From contig NZ_CP032543.1 of NCBI RefSeq assembly GCF_003610995.1, positions 6,882,001 through 6,946,000 of the forward strand: DNA of 64,000 bases, written 5' to 3'. The stretch's first letter is position 1, and every line of letters starts with the position of its first letter. Position numbers and translations under genes: made by a program. The notes below the pieces were generated by a model, which did no database searches, was not told the origin of the DNA, and saw only the letters and a program-made list of their open reading frames with translations. Shown here one piece after another: positions 8,438-17,089 of this stretch. This DNA is from Streptomyces griseus subsp. griseus (GTDB taxonomy: Bacteria > Actinomycetota > Actinomycetes > Streptomycetales > Streptomycetaceae).

Positions 8438-9440
8438 CGGCGCCCTTCCTTCCGCGCGAGGTGAGGATCAGATAGACGGCCGTCACCAGCAGCAGGAAGA
8501 GCAGCAGCAGGACGGACATCGCCGAGCCGGTGCCGAAGTTCCAGGTGACGAACGAGGACTGGTAGATGTGGATCGAGATGAGGTCCGCGCTCTCCGGTGC
8601 CGACTTCCCGAACAGGACGTACGGGGTGTTGAAGTCGTTGAACGTCCAGAGGAAGAGCACGAGGACCAGCACCTGGTTGACCGGGCGCAGCGAGGGCAGC
8701 GTGATCTTGCGGATCTGCTGCCAGATGCCGGCGCCGTCGATCGAGGCGGCCTCGTACAGTTCACGCGGGATGTTCTGAAGGCCCGCCATCAGCATGAGGA
8801 AGGCGAACGGCCAGCCCTTCCAGACCGAGACGATGATCAGCGTGTAGATGCTGTTGTCGCCGATCAGCCAGAAGGAGGGCTCGTCGGTGATCCCCAGCTG
8901 GTCGTGGAGCACATGGTTGATCAGGCCGTTGTCCCGCTGGAACATGAACGCCCAGGTGATGACGGCGGCGTAGACCGGCAGGGCGTACGGCACGAGGAAG
9001 ATCGCCCGCAGGATGCCCCGGCCCCGGAAGCTCTCCTGGAGGAGGATCGCCGCCGCCGTCCCCAGCAGCCAGGCGAACCCGACCGAGAAGAACGTGAACA
9101 CACAGGTCACGAAGAAGGAGTGGAGCAGGGCCTCGCCGATCGGCGCGTCGATGTCGACGGCGATGCGGTAGTTGTCGAGGCCGATCCAGGGCGCCGCACC
9201 CCAGTTGTTGATGAAGAACTGCGTGAGCTGACGGAAGCTCATCACGATCCCGATGACCATCGGGATGATGTGGATGAGGAGTTCCAGCAGCACGGCGGGC
9301 AGGAGCAGGAGATAGGGCAGTCCGCCTTGGCGGATCCGGTCGGGGATGCGCGGCAGTCTCCTGCGCGCACCCCCGGTGCCCCGGCTCGTACCCCCGTCGG
9401 CCGACTGCTCGGCCTCGGGGCTGGTGACGGTGGCGGTCAT
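8430..9440 (-). CDS. Carbohydrate ABC transporter permease (MalF/CebF type)
   Basis: A 336-residue inner-membrane permease. A polar N-terminal tail of about 35 residues precedes the first membrane span (LPYLLLLPAVLLELLIHIIP). Six spans follow. The EAA loop reads YEAASIDGAGIWQQIRKITLPSL near residue 240. It forms a heterodimer with the following permease gene. It lies about 10 bases after the binding-protein gene and overlaps the next gene by 8 bases, so it is part of one transcript. Confidence 0.93.
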   Translation of the reverse strand: MTATVTSPEAEQSADGGTSRGTGGARRRLPRIPDRIRQGGLPYLLLLPAVLLELLIHIIPMVIGIVMSFRQLTQFFINNWGAAPWIGLDNYRIAVDIDAPIGEALLHSFFVTCVFTFFSVGFAWLLGTAAAILLQESFRGRGILRAIFLVPYALPVYAAVITWAFMFQRDNGLINHVLHDQLGITDEPSFWLIGDNSIYTLIIVSVWKGWPFAFLMLMAGLQNIPRELYEAASIDGAGIWQQIRKITLPSLRPVNQVLVLVLFLWTFNDFNTPYVLFGKSAPESADLISIHIYQSSFVTWNFGTGSAMSVLLLLFLLLVTAVYLILTSRGRKGADV

Positions 9441-9451
9441 GGGTCAGGGCC

Positions 9452-10760
9452 TCACTGCTGCATCGTCTGCTGGGCCTTTTCGAGGCGTTCCTTGACGGAT
9501 GCCTCCGTCACCGGACGTCCGGCGGCGGCGTCCGCCCACAGCTCCTTGACCGCGGTGCCCACGGCCGTCTCGAACTGCGACTCGTTGGGGACCTGGGGGA
9601 GCGGGGCGGCGCTGGTGGCCAGGGTGTCGCGCAGCACCTTCAGGTCGGGGGCGCCGAAGGCCTCGTCGGCCTGGGCCTCCTTGACCGGCGGGATCGACCC
9701 GTAGGTCTTGTTGAGGTGCTTCTGCTCCGCGTCGCTGGTCATGAACTTCACGAACTGCTTCGCGCCGTCCAGGTTCTTGCTGTTCTTGAACACCGCGATG
9801 TTGATGCCCGCGACCATCGAGTTGACCTGCTTGCCCGTACCCGGGGTGCCCGAGGGACCGGCACCGGGGCCGCGCCCCAGTCCTCCGGCTTCATGCCCTG
9901 GGCGGCGAAGGTGGAGGCGGCCGCCTGCCACAGGACCATCGCGGTCTTGCCCTTGGCGAAGTCGGTGAGGGACTGGTTCTGGGCGTACTCCGCGTTGCCC
10001 GGAGCGATGATCTTGTCCTTGGCCATGAAGTCGATGTACTGCTTCACGGCGGCGACGGCACCGTCCGAGGTGAAGGTCGCCTTGCCGTCCTTGTCGAAGA
10101 AGTCGGCGCCGTGCTGCTGTCCCAGCACGAAGGTCTGGTGGATGTTGTTGGAGAGGTTGCCGCCCTCGGCGCCAAGGCCCCACTTGCCGTCCTTGGAGAC
10201 CTTCTTGCCGGTCGCGACGAGGTCGTCCCAGGTCGCCGGCGGCCCGTCGATGCCCGCCTCGGCGAACATCTTCTTGTTGTAGTAGAGGGCGTACGCCAGC
10301 GAGTACAGCGGCACGGCGGCTGGCGGTTCGCCCTCCTTGCCGGCCGAGGCGACCGCCGAGTCGACGAAGCGGTCCCGGCCGCCGATCGCCTCGAAGTTCT
10401 TGTCGTCCCACGGCAGGAGCGCGCCGGTCGCCTGGAGCGAGGCCGACCAGGTGTTGCCGATGTTCAGGACGTCCGGGCCCTGACCGGACGCGGTGGCGGC
10501 GAGGATCCGGTTCAGCAGGTCGGCCCACGGCACGACCTCCAGCTTCACCTTGATCCCGGTCTCCTTCTCGAACTTCTTCAGCTCGGGAGTGAGGATCTTC
10601 TTGTCGGCCTCGATGCTGGGGCCCTGGTTGGACGCCCAGTAGGTGAGGGTCTTCGGGACCCGTTGCCGCCCGAGTCGGTCGACCCGCCGCCACAGCCGGT
10701 GGCGGCTGCGGTGATGGCGATGGCGAGGGTGACGGCGCTTGCGGCTCTGAGGTGACGCAT
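9452..10760 (-). pseudogene. Sugar-binding lipoprotein of ABC transporter, two frameshifts
   Basis: The extracellular solute-binding protein of the operon. The ATG at 10760 opens a lipoprotein signal MRHLRAASAVTLAIAITAAA with lipobox ATGC, then a Gly/Ser linker. The frame then breaks near 10655-10661 (+ strand CGGGACCCG), continues in a second frame with VVPWADLLNRILAATASGQGPDV and LAYALYYNKKMFAEAGI (typical family-1 binding protein text), breaks again near 9853-9858, and finishes in a third frame with GINIAVFKNSKNLDGA and the normal C-terminus. Both breaks are repaired by adding one base in a C/G run, and all residues expected for an intact 435-residue protein are present. I judge it a functional gene with sequencing errors rather than a decayed one. 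Confidence 0.8.
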
Positions 10761-10816
10761 GAGAGGTGGCCCCTTTCCGGGGGTGGCTGCGTTCGGGAAC
10801 CGAACGGCCTCCATGA

Positions 10817-10839
10817 CTTAATTTATGCCGTGATTTAAG
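10817..10839. promoter_or_regulatory. AT-rich imperfect dyad, candidate ROK operator
   Basis: CTTAA at 10817 and TTAAG at 10835 form the outer arms of an imperfect inverted repeat around TTTATGCCGTGAT, in the 140-base gap between the divergent binding-protein and ROK genes. Its AT content stands out from the surroundings. ROK repressors of the XylR/NagC kind bind AT-rich dyads of this sort. The assignment is inferred from position and composition. Confidence 0.5.
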
Positions 10840-10901
10840 AGGTGAGGGAAGGTCGCGTCAAGGCCTGCGACCGGGTATGTTCCTGGACGGGAAGGAGCAC
10901 C

Positions 10902-12247
10902 ATGGCCGAGCGCAACAGACGAACCGTGCGTGACCTGCGACGGGGCAACCGGGCGAGGGTATTGCAACGGTTGTATTTCGACGGTCCGCTGAGCCGCCAG
11001 GAGCTCGGACCCGCCACCGGGCTGAGTTCGGGCTCCATCAGCAACGTCGTCGCCGAACTGGCCGCGGAGGGGCTCCTTCAGGAGGCCGGCATCGTCGACT
11101 CCGACGGCGGCCGCCCCCGTACGCTGCTGAGAGTCGCCCCGGACGGCGGCCTGTTGATCGGCATCGACATCGGGGAGACCCGGGTACGGGTGGAGCTCTT
11201 CGACCTCTCCCTGACCGAACTGGCCCGCACCGAAAGGCTGCTGGCCCAGCACGGGTACGACGTCGACCGCATCGTCGCCCACGTCCGTACGGGCGTCGCC
11301 GACGTCCTGCGCGACGCGGGCGCCGACCCGCACCGGCTGCTCGGTATCGGCGTCGGGGTCCCCGGCATCATCGAACGCGAAGGCCCCGAAGGTCCCGACG
11401 GAAGGCGCACCGCCGTCGTCCACGGCCAGACCATCGGCTGGCAGGCGGTCCCCTTCGAGCAGCTGCTGCGTGAGGCCGTCGACGTACCGCCCGAGGTGCC
11501 GCTCTTCATCGACAACGGCGCCAAGACGCTCGGCCGCGCCGAGATGTGGTTCGGCGGCGGGCGGGGCGCGGGCGCCGCCGCCATCGCGCTCATCGGCTCC
11601 GGGGTCGGGGCCTGTGTCGACCACGGCGACATCCTCGCCGAGGACCGCACCAGCCTCGCCCTCGAATGGGGCCACACCACCATCCAGCTGCGCGGACGCC
11701 GGTGCCGCTGCGGCTCCATCGGCTGCCTGGAGGCGTACGCCGGCGCGGAGGCGCTCCGCGAGCGCTGGCGCGAGGCGGGCGGCCCGCTCCCGAGGACGCC
11801 GACGACGAGACCGCGCTGGCCGCCCTCCTGGCCGCCGCCTACCCCCCGCCCGGCGGGCCCGCCCCGGACCGGATCGCGCTCTCCCTCCTCGACGAGACCG
11901 CCGAATGCCTGGGCGCCGCCCTCGCCGACCTGGTCAACCTCTTCCTGCCCGAACGCATCCTGCTCGGCGGCTGGGCGGGTCTGCTGCTCGGCCCCCACCT
12001 GCTCCCCGAGATCCGCCGGTACGCCGGCGAGTACGCGCTGCGCCACGCGGCGGCCCGCACCACCATCGAGATGGGCCGCCTCGGCCCGGACGCGGTCACG
12101 GTCGGCGCCGCCACGCTCCCGCTGGCCGACTTCCTGACCCGGGGCGGCAGCCGCCCGGCCCCCGGCACCCGGCCGGACGGCACCGGCACACCACCCCGGA
12201 CGGCGACCGAGACCGTACGCAACCGCAGCCGTACGAAGGCGGGTTGA
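10902..12247 (+). pseudogene. ROK family transcriptional regulator, one frameshift
   Basis: A sugar-responsive repressor of the ROK family. The ATG at 10902 follows GAAGGAG. Residues 10-70 form the winged helix-turn-helix (NRARVLQRLYFDGPLSRQEL). Residues 85 onward form the sugar-kinase-like domain with IGIDIGETRVRVEL and the zinc/ROK signature CRCGSIGCLEAYAG. The frame breaks near 11787-11793 in GCTCCCG; one extra C restores the reading PEDADDETALAALLAAAY and a normal C-terminus, total about 448 residues. Intact residues on both sides suggest a sequencing error. It is divergent from the uptake operon and probably controls it. Its stop is 18 bases from the stop of the convergent LacI gene. Confidence 0.8.
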
Positions 12248-12265
12248 GCACGGAAGACCCCGCCG

Positions 12266-13348
12266 CTACGCGGACCCCCGCACCACCAGAGCCGGTTCGA
12301 AGATGACCGAGGTGGCGGGGGAGGACGGGCGGGCCATCCGGTCCAGGAGCAGCCGGGTCATCTCGGCGGCCATCTCCTCCACCGGCTGGCGGACCGTGGT
12401 CAGCGGCGGGCGGCACGCCAGGGCCGCGCTGCTGTCGTCGAAGCCGACCACCGCCACGTCCTCGGGCACCCGGCGGCCGTGCTCCCGCAGCACATGGCAG
12501 GCCCCCATCGCCATCAGGTCGTTGGCGGCGAAGACCCCGTCCAGATCCGGGTGCTCCGCCAGCAGCCGCTCCATCGCCGCCTCACCGCTCTCCTGGGTGA
12601 ACTGCCCCTCGACGATGGGGGTGTACGGGTGCCCGTGGCGCGCCATGGTGTCCCGGAAACCGGCCAGTCGCGCCTGGCCCGCCGGCACGTCCAGCGGGCC
12701 GCTGATCGTCGCGATCCGGCGGCAGTCCCGGGCCAGCAGATGCTCGGCCGCCAGTCGCGCGCCGTCCTGGTGGGCGAGGTCGACGTAGCTGATGGGGACG
12801 GGGCGCGCGGGGCGCGCGTAGAGCACCGCCGCGAGCCCCGCCTCCGTGAGCAGGCCGGGCAACGGGTCCTCGGCGTGTGTGGAGACCACGAGCGCCCCGT
12901 CCGCACTGCCCTGCCGGAGGTACGCCACCACCTCGTCGCGGGCCCGCGAGGTCTCCGCGAACATCAGCACCGGATGCATCCCGCGCGGCCGCAGGTAGTT
13001 GACCACCCCGGTCACCACCCGGCCGAAGAACGGGTCGGCGAAGACCTGCGCGGTGAACGAGCCGTCGTCCCCGGCCGCCTGTGAGCCCGAGCCCCCCTGC
13101 CCCGGCTCGACGCCCGCCCCCGACACCACCAGCGCCACGGCGTCCGCCCGCCGGGTGACCAGGGAGCGGGCCGCCCGGTTGGGCGCGTACCCCGTGACGG
13201 AGACCGCCTGCCGCACGACCTCCTGGATCGCCGGATCGACGTTGCGCACACCGTTGATGACCCGTGAGACGGTGGCGCGCGAGACACCGGCCGCCCGTGC
13301 CACGTCCTCCAGGGTTGGTGCTCCGGCCGACCGCAGATCATCCGTCAT
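12266..13348 (-). CDS. LacI family transcriptional regulator
   Basis: A 360-residue repressor. The ATG at 13348 starts MTDDLRSAG, just before the LacI helix-turn-helix PTLEDVARAAGVSRATVSRVI and the hinge helix (VRQAVSVTGYAPNRAARSL). Residues 70-340 form the periplasmic-binding-protein-like effector domain, with a signature VVGFDDSSAALACRPPLTTVRQP near the end. A perfect 14-bp palindrome identical in core to three others in the window lies 22 bases upstream of the start, so autoregulation is likely, and the protease, DUF1996 and glycoside hydrolase genes are predicted targets. A GSGSQA-type insertion around residue 105-120 is not typical of the family. The effector is probably a sugar released by the secreted hydrolases; this is inference. 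Confidence 0.92.
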   Translation of the reverse strand: MTDDLRSAGAPTLEDVARAAGVSRATVSRVINGVRNVDPAIQEVVRQAVSVTGYAPNRAARSLVTRRADAVALVVSGAGVEPGQGGSGSQAAGDDGSFTAQVFADPFFGRVVTGVVNYLRPRGMHPVLMFAETSRARDEVVAYLRQGSADGALVVSTHAEDPLPGLLTEAGLAAVLYARPARPVPISYVDLAHQDGARLAAEHLLARDCRRIATISGPLDVPAGQARLAGFRDTMARHGHPYTPIVEGQFTQESGEAAMERLLAEHPDLDGVFAANDLMAMGACHVLREHGRRVPEDVAVVGFDDSSAALACRPPLTTVRQPVEEMAAEMTRLLLDRMARPSSPATSVIFEPALVVRGSA

Positions 13349-13369
13349 GAGCGCCTTTATAGCACTTGC

Positions 13370-13383
13370 GGAGAGCGCTCTCC
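13370..13383. promoter_or_regulatory. LacI-type operator palindrome 4 (upstream of LacI gene)
   Basis: GGAGAGCGCTCTCC is a perfect 14-bp palindrome 22 bases upstream of the LacI start codon on the minus strand. It is identical to the copy at 1978. It is predicted to mediate autorepression. Confidence 0.7.
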
Positions 13384-13388
13384 ATCGC

Positions 13389-13442
13389 AACCGGCCGCGC
13401 TCTCCCGCCCCTTGCCCAAGGGGCGGGAGAGCGCGGCCGGTT
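13389..13442. terminator. Perfect 25-bp inverted repeat between divergent LacI and Rpf-like genes
   Basis: Arms 13389-13413 and 13418-13442 are exactly complementary over 25 bases and are separated by GCCC. It lies between two divergent genes, where a terminator is not expected. It might insulate the two promoters. Each arm contains a half-site of the nearby LacI palindrome in everted order (CGCTCTCCC ... GGGAGAGCG), so it may also be a protein-binding site. Listed as terminator by structure only. Confidence 0.6.
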
Positions 13443-13576
13443 GGGCTCAGGGGGCGGAATCCGGCCACAGACCCGGCCAAGGCGGCCGACTCTCCCGATT
13501 CCCTTGTGATCAGCGTTCGCGCCGACCTACGTTTGCCGCTTGCGACGTGTCCCAACGCCAGTGGGGGAGCCCAGTC

Positions 13577-14980
13577 ATGGCCGCAAACGGTCGGCATCGC
13601 AGATACCAGCCCAGCCGGATCAACCGTGCCTCGCTCACGGTGACCGCGGGCGGTGCGGGCATAGCGCTCCCGCTCATCACCGCGGCCTCGGCGGGAGCCG
13701 CCCCGGGGGAGGTGTGGGAGAAGGTCGCCGCCTGTGAGTCCAGCGCCGACTGGGCCGTCAACACGGGCAACGGTTACTACGGCGGACTGCAGTTCAGCGG
13801 ACCGACCTGGGCGGCCTTCGGCGGTACGCAGTACGCGCCGCGCGCCGACCTCGCCACCCGGGACCAGCAGATCGCCATCGCCGAGCGGGTCCTCGACGGC
13901 CAGGGCCCCGGAGCGTGGCCCGCCTGCTCCGTGAAGGCGGGTCTCACCCGGGGCGGGGAGACGCCCGGCACCGCCCCGCAGAGCGCGGGCAGCCGGCCTG
14001 TCCAGGCCCCGGCGCCGCAGAGCGCCCCGCCCCGGCAGCCGAGGACGTTACCCGCCGCGGCGACACCGACGCACGTACCGGGAAAACGCGACGCGTACAC
14101 CGTCACGAGCGGCGACTCGCTCTCCGGCATCGCCGACGCCCAGCGGGTGCGAGGCGGCTGGCAGAAGCTCTACGCGGCCAACCGCGCGGTCGTCGGCGAC
14201 AACCCCGATCTGATCTTCCCCGGCCAGCGGCTGAGCCTCGTGCCGCGTGGCGGGGACGGGGCGAGTGCCCGCAAGCCCGCACCGCCGCCCGAGCCGCAGA
14301 AGCGGCAGGCCGCCCCCCGGCCCGAACCTTCCGAGCGGCAGGCCGCGGGGTCCCGTGCCGATGAGGCGAAGAAGGCCGAGCAGCGCAAGGCCGAGCAGCT
14401 GGCGGCCGCGTCGAAGGCCGAACTGAAGCGGGCCGAACTGAAGCGGGCCGAGCAGAAGCGGGCCGAGCAGAAGCGGGCCGAGGAGAAGCGGGCGGAGCAG
14501 AGGAAGGCCGAGCAGAAGCGGGCCGAGGAGAAGAAGGCCCAGCAGAAGCAGGCATCGGCGGAACGCGCCGTGAAGCACTCCGGCATGAGCGCCCCCGTCG
14601 CCGCCTCCACCGGCACCGCCTACCGCCAGGCCGGCTCCTGGTCCAGCGGCTACCACACGGGCGTCGACTTCCCCGTGCCCACCGGGACCTCGGTGAAGGC
14701 CGTGGCCGCGGGCCGGATCGTCTCGGCCGGCTGGGCGGGGGCGTACGGCTACGAGGTCGTCATCCGCCACGAGGACGGCAGGTACAGCCAGTACGCGCAC
14801 CTCTCCGCGCTCCATGTGAAGGAGGGGCAGTCGGTCTCCGGGGGCCAGCGGATCGCCCGCTCCGGCTCCACCGGCAACAGCACCGGCCCGCACCTGCACT
14901 TCGAGGTCCGCCTCGGCCCCGGCTACGGGTCGGACATCGACCCGCTGGCCTACCTCAGGGCAGGCGGCGTCAGCGTCTGA
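13577..14980 (+). CDS. Rpf-like transglycosylase with LysM and M23 peptidase domains
   Basis: A 467-residue secreted wall hydrolase. The ATG at 13577 follows GGGGGAG. A signal peptide covers residues 1-42. Residues 43-120 form a resuscitation-promoting-factor transglycosylase domain with catalytic Glu54 in AACESSADW and conserved YYGGLQFS. Residues about 173-222 form a LysM domain (YTVTSGDSLSGIA). Residues 245-335 form a charged Ala/Lys/Arg/Glu repeat stalk. Residues 345-467 form an M23 metallopeptidase with HTGVDF and HLHFEV zinc ligands. The combination cuts both glycan and peptide bonds and recalls the Streptomyces Rpf protein with M23 and LysM domains (RpfD-like). Codon 158 is TTA (14048-14050), so expression may need the bldA tRNA. 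It overlaps the convergent EamA gene by 31 bases. Confidence 0.92.
   Translation: MAANGRHRRYQPSRINRASLTVTAGGAGIALPLITAASAGAAPGEVWEKVAACESSADWAVNTGNGYYGGLQFSGPTWAAFGGTQYAPRADLATRDQQIAIAERVLDGQGPGAWPACSVKAGLTRGGETPGTAPQSAGSRPVQAPAPQSAPPRQPRTLPAAATPTHVPGKRDAYTVTSGDSLSGIADAQRVRGGWQKLYAANRAVVGDNPDLIFPGQRLSLVPRGGDGASARKPAPPPEPQKRQAAPRPEPSERQAAGSRADEAKKAEQRKAEQLAAASKAELKRAELKRAEQKRAEQKRAEEKRAEQRKAEQKRAEEKKAQQKQASAERAVKHSGMSAPVAASTGTAYRQAGSWSSGYHTGVDFPVPTGTSVKAVAAGRIVSAGWAGAYGYEVVIRHEDGRYSQYAHLSALHVKEGQSVSGGQRIARSGSTGNSTGPHLHFEVRLGPGYGSDIDPLAYLRAGGVSV
14413..14550 (+). repeat. 15-bp in-gene tandem repeats encoding KRAE(Q/E/L) pentads
   Basis: About nine degenerate copies of AAGCGGGCCGAGCAG encode the pentapeptide series KRAEL, KRAEQ and KRAEE in the stalk of the Rpf-like protein. 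A charged, probably helical spacer between LysM and M23 domains is implied. Copy number could vary between strains. Confidence 0.8.
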
Positions 14981-16086
14981 ACCGTCCGGTCCGACCGGGG
15001 GGCCGCGGCTGACGCCGCACCCCGCCGGTCGTGCCCGGCCCGCCGAGGACCGCCGAACCCCACGCGCGGCACGGCGTCACCCGGCACGAGGGGCCGCGGC
15101 GGAACGTACGTCGCCCCGACCGCGACCGGTGCCTCCCGGGGCGAACCGAGCCCGACCGGTGCCCCGTCGGGCCGCGCGGTCGTGCCCTCCGTACCGCCGC
15201 CGTCCCCCGGTGCCGGGGCCACCGGGCCCCGGCGCCTCAGGCGCCCCTCCCCGGTCTGCTCCGCGCTCAGCCGCTCCCTCGTCAGCAGGACCAGGCCGGC
15301 CGCCGCCAGCGCCCCGCAGAAGAGCGCCAGGACCGCGCCCGCCACGCCGTGGCGGAAGTGCTCGCCGAAGAGCGTGATCCCGATCGCGGCGGCCACCACG
15401 GGGTTGACCACCGTCACCGTCGCCAGCGGGGCGGCGAGCCCCGCGCCCCGGTAGGCGGCCTGGGAGAGCAGCAGGCCCGCCGCCGCGAGGCCGGCGATCA
15501 CCAGCAGCGTCGGCAGCCCCGAGCGCACCGAGCCGGACGTCCACTCCATGGCCACGGTCTTGGTGAACACCGAGGCCATACCGAACGCCCCACCGGCGGC
15601 CGTGGCGAGCACCGCGCTCCGCAGCACCGGACGGCGCAGCGCCCGGGCCAGCAGCATGAGCGCGCCCACCGCCCCGAACGTCACCGTGGCCAGGGCCAGC
15701 TGCTCGGGGCCGCGCAGGGTGTGCGGGTCGGTGCTGCCCGTGAGGGCCAGCAGCCCGACGAGACCGGCCGTTGCCATGAGCGCACCGCGCCAGGCCGTCG
15801 CCCCGGCCCGGCGTCCGACGAAGAGGGCGGCCATCGGCAGGGCGAAGACGATGGTGAGCGCGCCGAGGGGCTGGACGAGGCTGAGGGGGCCGTAGGCGAG
15901 GGCCACCACGTGCAGGACCGCGCCGACCCCGTTGAGCAGCACGGCCACCCACCAGACCGCGTTGCGCACCAGGGCGTGCGGGGAGTTGTCGCGGCGCGCG
16001 GCCACCCGCTCCTGGACGATCGCCCCGGCCGCGTACGCGACCGCGGAGATCAGTGACAGCAGCACAGACAGCGCGAGGGAGCTCAT
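14950..16086 (-). CDS. EamA/DMT superfamily membrane transporter
   Basis: A 378-residue integral membrane protein with about nine to ten spans in two halves, as in drug/metabolite exporters (EamA). I chose ATG 16086 (MSSLALSVLLSLISAV); CAGGG lies 9 bases upstream and the first span starts at once. Conserved features include a GAIVQERVAARRD loop after the first span and LVQPLGALTIVFALP. A soluble Pro/Gly-rich tail of about 90 residues follows the last span and ends in overlap (31 bases) with the convergent Rpf-like gene. An in-frame ATG at 16122 would add 12 residues. The substrate is unknown. Confidence 0.85.
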   Translation of the reverse strand: MSSLALSVLLSLISAVAYAAGAIVQERVAARRDNSPHALVRNAVWWVAVLLNGVGAVLHVVALAYGPLSLVQPLGALTIVFALPMAALFVGRRAGATAWRGALMATAGLVGLLALTGSTDPHTLRGPEQLALATVTFGAVGALMLLARALRRPVLRSAVLATAAGGAFGMASVFTKTVAMEWTSGSVRSGLPTLLVIAGLAAAGLLLSQAAYRGAGLAAPLATVTVVNPVVAAAIGITLFGEHFRHGVAGAVLALFCGALAAAGLVLLTRERLSAEQTGEGRLRRRGPVAPAPGDGGGTEGTTARPDGAPVGLGSPREAPVAVGATYVPPRPLVPGDAVPRVGFGGPRRAGHDRRGAASAAAPRSDRTVQTLTPPALR

Positions 16087-16329
16087 GTACACCACCCTGT
16101 CCCTGTCCGGGTGCCGCGTCATCGTCCTTGAGAGGTCACTTGCGCGTACTGCCCCAGTAGTACGGACGTCGGACCGAGGTCCTCCCCTCGACGGTAGTCC
16201 TGCCGGGCCCGGGCGTCAGAAGTTGTGGACCGGCGGATACGGTGAGCCGCGAGGCCGGTACGCGCGGTCGCCGGGACCCGGCCGCGCCCCGGCGCCGACC
16301 CGGTGACCGCGGTGAGTGAGGAGCGGGGC

Positions 16330-17034
16330 ATGGACCTGGCACAGGCGGCGTCGGTGGGAGGCTTCTTCGCGCTGCGGACGACGCCGGGCCCCGGGGGCGG
16401 CCACCGGCCGCTGGCGGAGCTTTACGCGGGCGGTACGGCGCCCCTGACCGCCCGGGTCGACAGGGTCGCGGAGAGGCTGGGCGCCCCCGAACGCCGGGTC
16501 GCCGCCTCCATCGCCCACCTCGGCCTCGCGGCCCGGCTCTGGTCGATCGCGCTGGGCCCGGCCGCGCTCTTCGGGCGGTTCCCCGGCCTCGCACCGGACA
16601 CCCTGCACTGGGACCCGCTCAGCACCTCGCCGGACGATCTGTGGCTCGCGGACCCCGAGGAGCTGCCCGGGACGGCCGGCCTGATCCGCGAGCAGGTCCA
16701 GTACGGGCATCTGGTGCCGCTGGCCGAGGCCGTCCGGCGCGACGGCAACATCTCCCCGCAGCTGCTGTGGGGCAACGCCGGGTCGGCGCTCGCCGGGGCC
16801 GTACGCGAGCTGGTCACCTGGTCGCGCGGGCAGGGCCGCCCGGATGTGGCGCGGCGGGCCCGCGCCCTGGGGGCCGAGCTGTTCGACCACCCCGACCTGC
16901 GCTCCACCGGCACCCCGCACGGCCCGGCGTTCCGACGGCGGAGCTGTTGCCTGTACTGGCGCTGTCCGGGCGGCGGGCTCTGCGGCGACTGCGTCTTCGA
17001 CCATCCGCCGGGTGCGGCCGGGGCGGCCCGGTAG
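16330..17034 (+). CDS. FhuF-type (2Fe-2S) iron reductase-like protein
   Basis: A 234-residue cytoplasmic protein. The ATG at 16330 follows GTGAGGAG; a GTG at 16303 is possible but has no ribosome site. The C-terminus carries the FhuF 2Fe-2S ligand pattern C-C-x10-C-x2-C (CCLYWRCPGGGLCGDC, around residues 208-221). FhuF proteins reduce ferric iron in siderophores. The N-terminal part resembles siderophore-iron reductase domains in Streptomyces. No siderophore genes are nearby in this window, so it is a stand-alone member. The upstream gene is the divergent EamA transporter. Confidence 0.85.
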   Translation: MDLAQAASVGGFFALRTTPGPGGGHRPLAELYAGGTAPLTARVDRVAERLGAPERRVAASIAHLGLAARLWSIALGPAALFGRFPGLAPDTLHWDPLSTSPDDLWLADPEELPGTAGLIREQVQYGHLVPLAEAVRRDGNISPQLLWGNAGSALAGAVRELVTWSRGQGRPDVARRARALGAELFDHPDLRSTGTPHGPAFRRRSCCLYWRCPGGGLCGDCVFDHPPGAAGAAR

Positions 17035-17089
17035 CCGACGGGGCCGGTCCGGCCCGGCCGCACCCCGCGTGGTCACCGGGCCGGGGGTG

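Noticed and set aside
13443..13576. Possible c-di-AMP (ydaO-type) riboswitch in the leader of the Rpf-like gene, as known for Streptomyces rpfA
   Set aside because: The leader is only about 134 bases after the hairpin and I could not find the conserved ydaO core elements in order. A covariance-model search would decide.
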